A stretch of DNA of 64,000 nucleotides, from positions 4,679,501 to 4,743,500 of the forward strand of contig NZ_CP069354.1 in the NCBI RefSeq assembly GCF_016864375.1. The letters are read 5' to 3'. The position numbers and the translations under genes are program-made. Numbering within the stretch: position 1 is the stretch's first letter; each line of letters starts with the position of its first letter. Positions 8,929 through 16,346 of the stretch are shown in pieces. The notes beneath the pieces are model-generated. The model saw only the letters and a program-made list of their open reading frames with translations, was not told where the DNA came from and made no database searches. Source of the stretch: Microvirga sp. VF16. Lineage in GTDB: Bacteria > Pseudomonadota > Alphaproteobacteria > Rhizobiales > Beijerinckiaceae.

Positions 8929-8940
8929 TAGGATCGGTTC

Positions 8941-10131
8941 ATGACCTCGCCTCAGCATCCCGATTATCGTTTGGAAACCCGCCTCGTTCATGAGGGCCAT
9001 CAGCGCACGCCGTTCGGTGAGACGTCCGAGGCGCTCTTCCTAACCCAAGGCTTTGTTTACGAAAGCGCGGAAAGTGCCGAGAGGCGCTTCCTGAACGAGG
9101 AGCCGGGGTACAGCTACAGCCGCTATTCCAACCCGACCATTGATGCCTTCGAGCAGCGCATCGCCTCGCTTGAGGGGGCCGAGGCGGCCCGCGCCACGGC
9201 GAGCGGCATGGCTGCGGTCACGGCAGCCATCGTCGGGCAGGTTCAAGCCGGCGACCATGTGGTGGCGGCCCGCGCCCTCTTCGGTTCCTGCCGTTGGGTC
9301 GTGGAGGATCTGCTGCCCCGCTTCGGCGTCAGCTGTACCCTGGTCGATGGGGCGGATCTCAACCAATGGCGCGCCGCGGTCCGGCCGAACACTAAAGCCT
9401 TCCTGCTCGAAACGCCGACCAATCCGAGCCTCGAGATCATCGACATCGCCGCCGTTGCCGCCATCGCGCATGAGGTTGGTGCAACCCTGACCGTCGACAA
9501 CGTTTTCGCCACTCCCCTCTTCCAGAAACCCCTCGCGCTGGGTGCCGATTGCGTCGTGTATTCGGCGACCAAGCACATTGACGGGCAAGGCCGATGTCTG
9601 GGCGGCGTGATCCTGGGCTCGACTGAATTCATCGAGACCAAGGTGCAGCAGTTTCTGCGCATGACGGGGCCGTCGATCTCGCCCTTCAATGCCTGGGTGC
9701 TCCTGAAAGGGCTGGAGACGCTCCCACTCCGTGTCGAGAAGCAGACGGCGACGGCAGGCTATCTCGCGGACACTCTCCACGATCATCCCAAGCTTCAGCG
9801 GCTGATTTATCCGGGTCGCCCGGATCATCCTCAGGCCGAGCTGATCCGGCGCCAGATGAGCGGCGCCTCCACCATGATCGCCCTTGAGGTGATGGGAGGA
9901 AAGGCCGGCGCCTTCCGTTTCCTGAATGCCCTGAAGCTGATCCGGATCTCGAACAATCTCGGCGATGCGAAAAGCCTCGTCACCCATCCGGCGACGACCA
10001 CGCACCAGCGCTTTACTCCTGAACAGCGGGCCGAGATGAGTATTCCGGATGGTCTCGTACGCCTGTCAGTGGGGCTGGAGCATCAGGAAGATCTGTTGGC
10101 AGATCTCATCAATGCACTTGAAAGGGTCTGA
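8941..10131 (+). CDS. metZ: O-succinylhomoserine sulfhydrylase
   Basis: MetZ is a PLP enzyme of the Cys/Met metabolism family. It converts O-succinylhomoserine and sulfide directly to homocysteine in methionine synthesis. The 396-aa product has family landmarks in order: the SYSRYSNPT segment near residue 58, SGMAAVTAAI near 90, LLETPTNPSLEI near 157, VDNVFATPLFQKP and the PLP-binding Lys211 in YSATKHIDGQGR. The HIDGQGR ending and overall sequence favour MetZ over cystathionine gamma-synthase or MetY, although a broader substrate range cannot be excluded. ATG 8941 is preceded by AGGA with 7-nt spacing. The inverted repeat at 8903-8928 directly upstream makes post-transcriptional or operator control plausible. 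Confidence 0.92.
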   Translation: MTSPQHPDYRLETRLVHEGHQRTPFGETSEALFLTQGFVYESAESAERRFLNEEPGYSYSRYSNPTIDAFEQRIASLEGAEAARATASGMAAVTAAIVGQVQAGDHVVAARALFGSCRWVVEDLLPRFGVSCTLVDGADLNQWRAAVRPNTKAFLLETPTNPSLEIIDIAAVAAIAHEVGATLTVDNVFATPLFQKPLALGADCVVYSATKHIDGQGRCLGGVILGSTEFIETKVQQFLRMTGPSISPFNAWVLLKGLETLPLRVEKQTATAGYLADTLHDHPKLQRLIYPGRPDHPQAELIRRQMSGASTMIALEVMGGKAGAFRFLNALKLIRISNNLGDAKSLVTHPATTTHQRFTPEQRAEMSIPDGLVRLSVGLEHQEDLLADLINALERV

Positions 10132-10203
10132 CGCGCACCGCGTTTGTCCGACCAGATGTCGGAGCAGCAAAGCGTGACATCACGGCCCTGATCGCAAAAC
10201 CGC

Positions 10204-10584
10204 TCACTGATGTGGCTGAGCGGGAGCCGGGGTTGACGGTGCTCGGGTGGTCGTACCCTGCGAGGACTGCATCCTGTCGAACATGCGTAAAGCCGCGTCG
10301 ACACAGGATTGTGTGGATTCCCGATTGCCGCAGACGACGCGAAGCTGTGTATCGCCGCTGCGCAGGAAGAAGCGGGCGCCGCGCTCATAAAGACCGCTCC
10401 GGTCGTCCTCGTCGTCATCCCGCATGATCGGGCTGCGCCGGCGATCTCTGTCGCGATCCCAGCCGTCGCGACTTTCGCGCCAGGCACCGCGACCGAAGTC
10501 ATCACGATCTCGCGACGATTCCTGACCCAAGGCACCTGTCGCGAAGAGAACAAGACCGGCGGCCAGAATGAAAGCACTTTTCAT
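10204..10584 (-). CDS. Secreted Asp/Arg-rich small protein, function unknown
   Basis: The 126-aa product begins with a clear signal peptide (FILAAGLVLFATGALG, cut near GQES), so it is probably periplasmic. The next 45 residues are crowded with Asp and Arg (for example RDRDDFGRG and DRDRDRRRS). Then comes a compact segment, ARFFLRSGDTQLRVVCGNRE, with two Cys (in VVCGN and QSCVDA) that may form a disulfide, and a Pro/Thr/Ala/Gln tail. The Cys segment looks like a small domain I associate with other Rhizobiales proteins of unknown function. A good ribosome binding site (GGGAG, six bases from the ATG) supports the start. It converges with metZ and is followed upstream by about 220 bases without a gene. 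Confidence 0.75.
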   Translation of the reverse strand: MKSAFILAAGLVLFATGALGQESSRDRDDFGRGAWRESRDGWDRDRDRRRSPIMRDDDEDDRSGLYERGARFFLRSGDTQLRVVCGNRESTQSCVDAALRMFDRMQSSQGTTTRAPSTPAPAQPHQ

Positions 10585-10802
10585 ATGAATCTCCCTGCGG
10601 AGACGCTCGAAAGAGGAACCCGATTATCTCTTCGAGGCACTCTAGCGGTTGCGCGTCATAACACCTGAAGTGAACAGGCCACAGGGCTCATGGTTCCCGC
10701 GAAGAGGCTACGGCACGCCCCTCCTATTCAGAAGGCATGCACTGATCATCCCTGGGCTCATCGATCAATGTGAAGCGTGCGGGAATGGACAGCGGCCAGT
10801 CT

Positions 10803-12551
10803 TCAGCTGCCATAAAGGTAGTTCGGAAGCCAGAGGGTCATTCCAGGCCAGAGATACATGATGATCATGCATATGATGACGATCAGCATGTAAGGCATCA
10901 TTCCAGCGAAGATCTGGCTCAACGTGACGTGAGGTGGGGAGACGCCTTTGAGATAGTAGGCCGACATCGCCACGGGAGGTGACAGGAATGCCGCCTGAAG
11001 GTTCACGAACACAAGCACTCCCCAGAGGACAGGATCGATGTTGAAGTGTTTCAACAACGGCAAAAAGATTGGCACGAAGATGATGATGATCTCGGTCCAT
11101 TCGAGAGGCCAGCCGAGGATGAAAATGATCGCTTGAGACAGGATCATGAACTGCACCGGCGACAGGTCGAGAGACAGCACCCAGCGCTCGACCAGAGCTT
11201 GTCCGCCGAGGATTGCGAAGACAGCGGAGAACAGCGCCGAGCCGACGAAAAGCCAGCACACCATGGCCGTGGTCTTGGCCGTCAGGAATACCGCCTCCTT
11301 GGTGCGCTTCCAGTTGAGCGTTCGTGCCTGAAACGCAAGCAGGAAGGCCCCGGCCGCACCCACCGCAGCGGATTCCGTCGCTGTCGTAATCCCGAACAGG
11401 ATCACGCCAAGTACGACGATGGTGAGGACCCCCAGCGGCATAACCGACGAGGAGAGAAGTTTCACGACCTCGAGGCGCTCGGCATTCATCCTTCGATAGT
11501 ACCGGAAGAGCATCAACGCGGTGAGAGCAACGATCAGGCCGAAGGCTATGTAGAAGCTGGTCGTCGGTCCTACGTCGGCGGCAGCTGCCGGCTCCGTGCC
11601 CACCGTCGGCGAGCCTAGCTGTTCCAATTCGGCCGGAACTTCCTCGGCTGATGCCTGGGGATGGATGACCACATACCACCACAGCAACCAGAGTGTGAGC
11701 GCTGACAATGCGAGAGGAATCAGTGCGGCACAGAAATTCTTGATCAGACCCCAGTAGGTAAGGCGACCGTCCTCGGTTTTAATGGTTGTCGCCTTGGAAG
11801 GAGAAAACAATGCCGAAAAAAGTCCGACAAGCATGTTGGGCGAATAGGCCGCCTGAAATTCCCGCATCCATGCCGGCACCGGAACTCTTGTTTGTTCCTC
11901 AGGTAAGGGCGGAGCGATCTTCGGATTCAGCATCGCCCAACCGACGATGTAAACGAGGTAAAGGAAGGCAAGAAAGAAGCCGGGAAACATGGCTGCAGCG
12001 TAGAGCTTCACGACAGATTGCCCCGCGACTGCCGCATAGACAATGATCATGACGGAGGGTGGGATCAGGATACCAAGCGTGCCGCCTGCGGTGATAACGC
12101 CGGAGGAGAGTTTCACGTCGTAGCCGGCGCGCAGCATTGGATTGAAGGCGATCACTCCCATCAGGACCACGACAGCGCCGACGAGGCCGCTGGCAATGCC
12201 CCAGAACGTACAGACTATCAGCGTTGCAACGGCCAGCGATGCCGGTACGCGCCGGAACGAAAGCTGGATGCTGTAGAACATTTTGTCCACCAGCGCCCCG
12301 CGCTCCATCACGTATCCCATGAGCACAAACAGTGGAACGGAGATGAGAACATCATTGGTCATCGCCCCATAGGTGCGTTGAACCATCAGATCGAAGACGC
12401 GGTTGTCGACCCAGTGCTGCGCCGGGTCGTAGAAGGCATAGAACCCGAAAAACATGCCGAGCCCCATCAGCGTAAAGGCTGTTGGGAAGCCCATCATGAT
12501 TACAACCACGATGAGCATGAGCATTGTGAGTCCCAGTGCCGGATCACTCAT
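10803..12551 (-). CDS. TRAP transporter large membrane subunit (DctM/FcbT3 type)
   Basis: The 582-aa protein is the ion-coupled translocation subunit of a tripartite ATP-independent periplasmic transporter. It shows the repeated long hydrophobic helices and the motifs VSVPLFVLMGYVMERG, FWGIASGLVGAVVVLMGV and GILIPPSVMIIVYA of the DctM family. At over 550 residues it is longer than the usual 425 because of a polar loop at about residues 225-300 and extra helices, the arrangement seen in the FcbT3/TakM group that works with 2-oxo-acid or chloroaromatic binding proteins. Its ATG overlaps the dctQ stop in an ATGA junction, indicating translational coupling. It is the last gene of the minus-strand dctP-dctQ-dctM operon. 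The substrate is not determined. Confidence 0.92.
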   Translation of the reverse strand: MSDPALGLTMLMLIVVVIMMGFPTAFTLMGLGMFFGFYAFYDPAQHWVDNRVFDLMVQRTYGAMTNDVLISVPLFVLMGYVMERGALVDKMFYSIQLSFRRVPASLAVATLIVCTFWGIASGLVGAVVVLMGVIAFNPMLRAGYDVKLSSGVITAGGTLGILIPPSVMIIVYAAVAGQSVVKLYAAAMFPGFFLAFLYLVYIVGWAMLNPKIAPPLPEEQTRVPVPAWMREFQAAYSPNMLVGLFSALFSPSKATTIKTEDGRLTYWGLIKNFCAALIPLALSALTLWLLWWYVVIHPQASAEEVPAELEQLGSPTVGTEPAAAADVGPTTSFYIAFGLIVALTALMLFRYYRRMNAERLEVVKLLSSSVMPLGVLTIVVLGVILFGITTATESAAVGAAGAFLLAFQARTLNWKRTKEAVFLTAKTTAMVCWLFVGSALFSAVFAILGGQALVERWVLSLDLSPVQFMILSQAIIFILGWPLEWTEIIIIFVPIFLPLLKHFNIDPVLWGVLVFVNLQAAFLSPPVAMSAYYLKGVSPPHVTLSQIFAGMMPYMLIVIICMIIMYLWPGMTLWLPNYLYGS

Positions 12552-13216
12552 GTCTGCAGGTCTCCCCCCATCCCGCGTTGACGTGCCGCTTCGTCGATTT
12601 GTTGTGCGCGGGCAATCGCAACCTTGCGCGTTTCCTCATCCACATACTCGCTGTGCGCGAGTTGCTCTTCCACGACATCGATCTCCGCGACATCCTTGAG
12701 CCGGCTGGGCCATGCTCCGGTCCTGAGGCAGACGATACAGCGCAGGATTTCGGCCAATCCCTGCAGCATCACCAGAACGCCAGCCACCGGGATGATCGAC
12801 TTGAAGTGATAGATTGGCGGTCCCTCCGCCGTCACCGTCGAATGCTCCCCGATACGCCATGACAGTGCCGCATAGTCGTAGCCCGCATAAATGAGGGCTA
12901 GGATCCCGGGCAGGAAAAAGACGATGTACAGGACAAGATCGAGCGCCGCTTGGGTTCGCGGTCGCATCGAGCTGTAGAGAAAGTCACCGCGGACATGAGC
13001 ATCCTGCGCCAGAGTGTAAGCGCCCGCGAGCATGAACAACGAGCCATAGAGCATGTTGCTGGCGTCGAAGATCCACGCCGTCGGCATGTTCATGATGTAG
13101 CGCTTGAACACCTCGACGCAGACAAGGGTCATAAGCCCGATGATGAGCCATGCCGACGCCTTGCCGACCCAGGTGCTGATGCCATCGACCGTATGCAGAA
13201 GTTTTTGGACATTCAT
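12548..13216 (-). CDS. TRAP transporter small membrane subunit (DctQ/FcbT2 type)
   Basis: The 222-aa protein has four predicted membrane helices (from WLIIGLMTLVCVEVF to GVLVMLQGLAEIL) and the conserved sequence NMPTAWIFDASNMLYGSLFMLAGAY broken across helices 1-2, with HVRGDFLY in the following loop. These are DctQ features. The small subunit is obligatory for TRAP transport and contacts both the binding protein and DctM. The Cys- and Arg-rich C-terminal extension of about 60 residues is longer than in short DctQ proteins. Its stop overlaps the dctM start by 4 nt. Between dctP and this gene there is an 88-nt gap with a hairpin that may set lower membrane-subunit expression. Confidence 0.9.
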   Translation of the reverse strand: MNVQKLLHTVDGISTWVGKASAWLIIGLMTLVCVEVFKRYIMNMPTAWIFDASNMLYGSLFMLAGAYTLAQDAHVRGDFLYSSMRPRTQAALDLVLYIVFFLPGILALIYAGYDYAALSWRIGEHSTVTAEGPPIYHFKSIIPVAGVLVMLQGLAEILRCIVCLRTGAWPSRLKDVAEIDVVEEQLAHSEYVDEETRKVAIARAQQIDEAARQRGMGGDLQT

Positions 13217-13251
13217 GCGGAGAAGCCGACTGGCAAAGGGTTATGTGAAGA

Positions 13252-13290
13252 GACAAAGCGCCATTTGGATATTCCGAACAGCGCTTTGCC
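13252..13290 (-). promoter_or_regulatory. Intercistronic hairpin between dctP and dctQ
   Basis: CAAAGCGC at 13254-13261 and GCGCTTTG at 13281-13288 form an 8-bp stem with a 19-nt loop. It has no T-run on the minus strand. It is placed where binding-protein operons often carry a hairpin that stabilises the upstream message and reduces read-through to the membrane subunits. Confidence 0.5.
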
Positions 13291-13304
13291 GATTCAAGGG
13301 AGCA

Positions 13305-14450
13305 TCAGATCTTCTTTGCTGCTGCGTTCGCTCCAAAGTAATGATCGAACGCCATGCGGCGGTTGACGACGGTGTCCTGCTCCCACCGCGTCGCCCGTTG
13401 AGCGAAGGCGATCTGTGACTGCAGAATCTCCTTAAAGAGGGGATTTTCCGCCGCCTTCTTCTTCACGACTTCGTCGTAGACTTCGAGCTGCTTCTTGAGA
13501 ATAGCGTCCGGCGTCTTATAGAACTTGACGTTGTCCTTGGTCTGCAGCTCCACATAATCCTTGGAGTAGCGGTCGATCGCCTTCCAATGCATGTCCTGCG
13601 ACGCAGCTTCGACCGCATTAGAGATGATCGCCTTCATCTTGTCCGGGAGTGCATCGTACTTGGTCTTGTTGAACATGACCTCGAACTGCTCTGCGTTCTG
13701 ATGATAGCTCTGAAGCATGCAGATCTTGGACACGTCAGCGAAGCCGAGGGCTCGATCGGACGAGGCATTGTTGAACTCGGCGGCGTCGAGCAGGCCGCGA
13801 TCCATGGCCGCAACGATTTCACCGCCCGGCAATGCGTTGACCGCCGCGCCCAGGCCAGTGAACACGTCGATCGAGATGCCGACGGTCCGGAACTTCAGGC
13901 CGCTGAGATCCTCGGCTTTGGCGACAGGCTTCTTGAACCAGCCGAGCGGTTGCGTCGGCATCGGCCCGTAGAGGAACGACACGACATTGGCGCCGATCGA
14001 GGCATAAAGCTTTTCAAGCAACTCCTTGCCGCCGCCGTATTTGTGCCAGGCGAGCAGCATGTTGGCGTCCATCCCGAAGCCCGGGCCAGACCCCCAGAGT
14101 GCCAGGGCCGGCTGCTTACCGTAGTGATAGGCGTTCACACCATGGCCGCCGTCCAGCGTCCCTTTCGATACGGCGTCGAGCAGGCCGAAAGCAGGCACCA
14201 CGGCACCGGCCGGCAGCACCTCGATCGTGAGCTCACCGCCGGTCATGTCATTGACCTTCTTGGCAAAATCGAGCGCGAATTCGTGGAAGATATCCTTGGA
14301 AGGCCATGTGCTTTGCCAGCGCATGTTGATGGGGCCCTGTGCCCTGACGACGCTCGGCGCCGCAACAGTCGCCGCAGCTGTAATCGCCGCACCGCCCAAG
14401 AACTTACGGCGCGAAGTCTTCTCCCCAAGAGGGGACTTTACTTTGGTCAT
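13305..14450 (-). CDS. TRAP transporter periplasmic substrate-binding protein (DctP/TakP type), Tat-exported
   Basis: The 381-aa precursor opens with a twin-arginine signal (SRRKFLGG, residues 13-20, then an Ala-rich h-region and an AxA-like site near VRAQG), so it is folded before export. The mature part has DctP-fold motifs such as NMRWQSTWPSKDIFHEFA, LPAGAVVPAFGLLDAV and FRTVGISIDVFTGLGA. The Tat signal and the large DctM place it in the FcbT1/TakP cluster, whose best-studied member binds 2-oxo acids together with Na+; this suggests a pyruvate-like or aromatic carboxylate ligand, as an inference. The start has a strong GGGAGGAG ribosome binding site. It is the first gene of the operon. Confidence 0.92.
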   Translation of the reverse strand: MTKVKSPLGEKTSRRKFLGGAAITAAATVAAPSVVRAQGPINMRWQSTWPSKDIFHEFALDFAKKVNDMTGGELTIEVLPAGAVVPAFGLLDAVSKGTLDGGHGVNAYHYGKQPALALWGSGPGFGMDANMLLAWHKYGGGKELLEKLYASIGANVVSFLYGPMPTQPLGWFKKPVAKAEDLSGLKFRTVGISIDVFTGLGAAVNALPGGEIVAAMDRGLLDAAEFNNASSDRALGFADVSKICMLQSYHQNAEQFEVMFNKTKYDALPDKMKAIISNAVEAASQDMHWKAIDRYSKDYVELQTKDNVKFYKTPDAILKKQLEVYDEVVKKKAAENPLFKEILQSQIAFAQRATRWEQDTVVNRRMAFDHYFGANAAAKKI

Positions 14451-14881
14451 TAGCTCTCCTCCCGAAAGTGCGGGCTCTTATGGCCGCGCTTTTTTAACTC
14501 ACATGATAATAGTCCAAACATGCTACCGTGTTAAGCTAGACTCTATATTGGCGCGACCTAAGGAAAAGGCGAGGTAGTGCCGTTGGACTAAGTAGCGCCC
14601 ATCGGCCTCTCAGTAACAGGGCGGAATTGTCATGCCGGTTTCTCTCCCTGGCCAACAATTCCCCATTCGCCGGTCGGGCATCCAGTATCGCTCCAGTCCC
14701 GGCTACCATTGCGATACTCTGCATCCTCTCGCATCCGAGCTCCGGATTCAGCATTGCCTCCAAGGTTAAGATTGAAGAGCTCGGCTCCTCCACAGCTTCG
14801 CCGTGCAGCGATCCCTCCGGCAGCGGAACCCCGACTTCCCGTCCACGTTGGCCTCCTGTTCGTATCGCCAAGGAGGCCATC
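14451..14881. other. Intergenic region upstream of dctP and the 53-aa gene
   Basis: About 430 bases without a convincing gene. The part next to dctP (14500-14560) is AT-richer and should hold its promoter. From 14590 to 14870 the sequence is of normal composition; reading frames cross it on both strands but show no recognisable domain. The plus-strand frame leading into the 53-aa gene is open from 14627, yet a strong internal ribosome binding site supports the late start at 14882. Confidence 0.35.
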
Positions 14882-15043
14882 ATGAAGTGCGAATACTGCC
14901 ATCAGGATATTGAGAACCCCTGTCATAACACGCAGGAACTGGAACTGCGCGCGGCAAGCCATGTGGAGCGTTGCGAACATGCTCTCCAGGACCAGAAAGG
15001 CATGGGATCCAGCTCACGTGGTGGCACGTCATCCAACGGGTAA
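14882..15043 (+). CDS. Small Cys/His-rich protein, possible zinc knuckle
   Basis: A 53-aa frame starts at ATG 14882, five bases after a perfect AAGGAGG. The product starts MKCEYCHQDIENPCHN and has Cys at 3, 6, 14 and 31 and His at 7, 15, 27 and 33. The CxxC and the later CH and CEH pairs look like a metal-binding knuckle with one compact helix (LELRAASHVERCEHAL) and a Ser/Gly-rich tail. I do not know the function; a small zinc protein that binds a partner or nucleic acid is possible. No signal peptide is seen, so it should be cytoplasmic. It stands alone between the TRAP operon and a membrane-protein gene. Confidence 0.6.
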   Translation: MKCEYCHQDIENPCHNTQELELRAASHVERCEHALQDQKGMGSSSRGGTSSNG

Positions 15044-15162
15044 GAGGGCAACCACTCCGCAAGTGATCCTCACGGGACCGGGAACGATCAGCCGAAAGCA
15101 TTGAGAACCCGACCCTAGAATTTCGTGAGCAGACGATCACACCAAGCCAGAGGAGCTTATCG

Positions 15163-15219
15163 ATGGCCCGGAAGGCCGGCATGAGACCGTCTTGGAAGAA
15201 GGCAAAAGCCCGGAAGTAG
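15163..15219 (+). CDS. Possible 18-aa basic peptide
   Basis: A very short frame (MARKAGMRPSWKKAKARK) begins at ATG 15163, with AGAGGAG about 8 nt upstream. Eight of its 18 residues are Lys or Arg. The ribosome binding site and strong charge bias make translation conceivable, but the frame is short enough to arise by chance. No homologue is recognised. Confidence 0.2.
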   Translation: MARKAGMRPSWKKAKARK

Positions 15220-15599
15220 AAGACATCGGACTCCAACAAGGAACAGGCATCCCAAGGCAATCAGGGCTGTTTCCACTTGCGTGGAATCATCTCTTCTTCT
15301 TGGTGTGCCGCATTTTTTGACGGCGAACCGGAGCCACCTCGCCGAAAAATGCTCCAGACTCTCAGAAGTGCTCCGACGGCCCGCGAAAGCGGGCTGTTTC
15401 TTTGTCGGGCTCGCCCGCCATGAAAAGCGAAGCGGCAATGGTTCTGAAGAACAGCCTGCAATATAAGATTTTTAATAACATTTCATCAAAAAATAACCTT
15501 GAAAATCTGTTGTTATTTTCCACGCATCGGACATTGTGCTCGCGGTTGTAGTGAAAACGAAAACAAACCAACCCGGGAATACTTTTCAGGAGGACCTTT
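15220..15599. other. Gene-poor interval before the HAHLNLLGWV membrane protein
   Basis: No convincing coding frame was found here. The segment 15465-15590 is unusually AT-rich for this genome and contains several A- and T-tracts (for example around 15471-15520). It probably contains the promoter of the gene at 15600, and an AGGAGG site lies just before that start. Confidence 0.35.
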
Positions 15600-16010
15600 A
15601 TGACTGCGTCGTCGCTCAGCTTTAAGCTTGCCGTTCTGTTCGTCATCGCAGGCATGGCGATGGGAATTGGAATGGCAGCATCCCAGGATCACTCGATCAT
15701 GCCGGCCCACGCCCACCTGAACCTGCTCGGCTGGGTGTCCCTGTTTCTCTTCGGTATCTATTACGAGCGCCGCCCGGCCCTCGACACGAGCCGTTTGGCC
15801 CTGATCCAGGTCATCATCTGGTCGATCGGCACCGTCATCCTGACCATTGCCGTCGCCGCCCTTCATCTTGGTTACACCGCTGCCGATCCGGTTGCCGCGC
15901 TCGCGTCGCTGATCGTGCTCGCCGCAATGGTTCTGTTCGCCTACTTCGTCTTCAGGCCAACCCGTGACATCGCCTCGTCACCGAAGGCTCGCCTGACGCC
16001 GGCCGAGTAA
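15600..16010 (+). CDS. Four-helix membrane protein with HAHLNLLGWV motif
   Basis: The 136-aa protein has four predicted membrane helices (LAVLFVIAGMAMGIGM, LLGWVSLFLFGIYY, VIIWSIGTVILTIAVAAL and ALASLIVLAAMVLFAY). The block MPAHAHLNLLGWV, with two His residues at the start of helix 2, resembles a haem-ligand helix of cytochrome c oxidase subunit I and is found in small proteins often labelled as oxidase subunit I-like. Whether it binds haem is not known. A good AGGAGG site precedes ATG 15600, which follows an AT-rich promoter region. It is monocistronic and not next to any oxidase gene, so a role in respiration is only an inference. Confidence 0.75.
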   Translation: MTASSLSFKLAVLFVIAGMAMGIGMAASQDHSIMPAHAHLNLLGWVSLFLFGIYYERRPALDTSRLALIQVIIWSIGTVILTIAVAALHLGYTAADPVAALASLIVLAAMVLFAYFVFRPTRDIASSPKARLTPAE

Positions 16011-16130
16011 AAGCAAGCTGATGGGGCGGCTCCTGCCGCTCCAGCACCCATCACTGCCATCCGCAAGTCCTCTTTCCCGCCTGCAGAATCTGCCGCTCTT
16101 CTGAGTGGAGTTGGATCACCGATGTTCAGA

Positions 16131-16159
16131 AAAGCAAAAGCCCCGCACGAGGCGAGGCT
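16131..16159 (-). terminator. Terminator of the tRNA-Glu transcript
   Basis: On the minus strand AGCCTCGCCTCGTGCGGGGCT can fold into a GC-rich hairpin and is followed by TTTTGCTTTT. It lies 17 bases beyond the tRNA-Glu 3' end, in the right orientation to end that transcript. Confidence 0.7.
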
Positions 16160-16175
16160 GGCCTTATCGAACCTT

Positions 16176-16251
16176 TGGCGCTCCCTAGGGGACTCGAACC
16201 CCTGTTTTCGCCGTGAGAGGGCGACGTCCTAGACCGCTAGACGAAGGGAGC
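16176..16251 (-). tRNA. tRNA-Glu (anticodon CTC)
   Basis: On the minus strand the sequence begins GCTCCCTTCGTCTAGCGGTC and ends GGTTCGAGTCCCCTAGGGAGCGCCA. The acceptor arms GCTCCCT and AGGGAGC pair fully, the T-arm has GGTTCGAGTCC, and the anticodon stem-loop CGCCCTCTCACGGCG shows CTC at positions 34-36. It is 76 nt including an encoded CCA and closely follows the E. coli tRNA-Glu plan. The flanking terminator suggests a single-gene transcript. Confidence 0.95.
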
Positions 16252-16346
16252 TAGCAAGGTGGAGGCCGCTCGTATAACCACCCTTCCGAATCCCTTCAAG
16301 TCCTTTTGCTGAAAAAAGCGAACGGCCCAGGTGAAATGAGGATGCG

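Noticed and set aside
8857..8940. SAM-II riboswitch before metZ
   Set aside because: The leader has no recognisable SAM-II pseudoknot sequence; only a simple palindrome is present.
15261..15461. A 66-codon minus-strand frame ending in MIPRKWKQP
   Set aside because: There is an in-frame short end and a weak ribosome binding site, but no recognisable family or conserved pattern.
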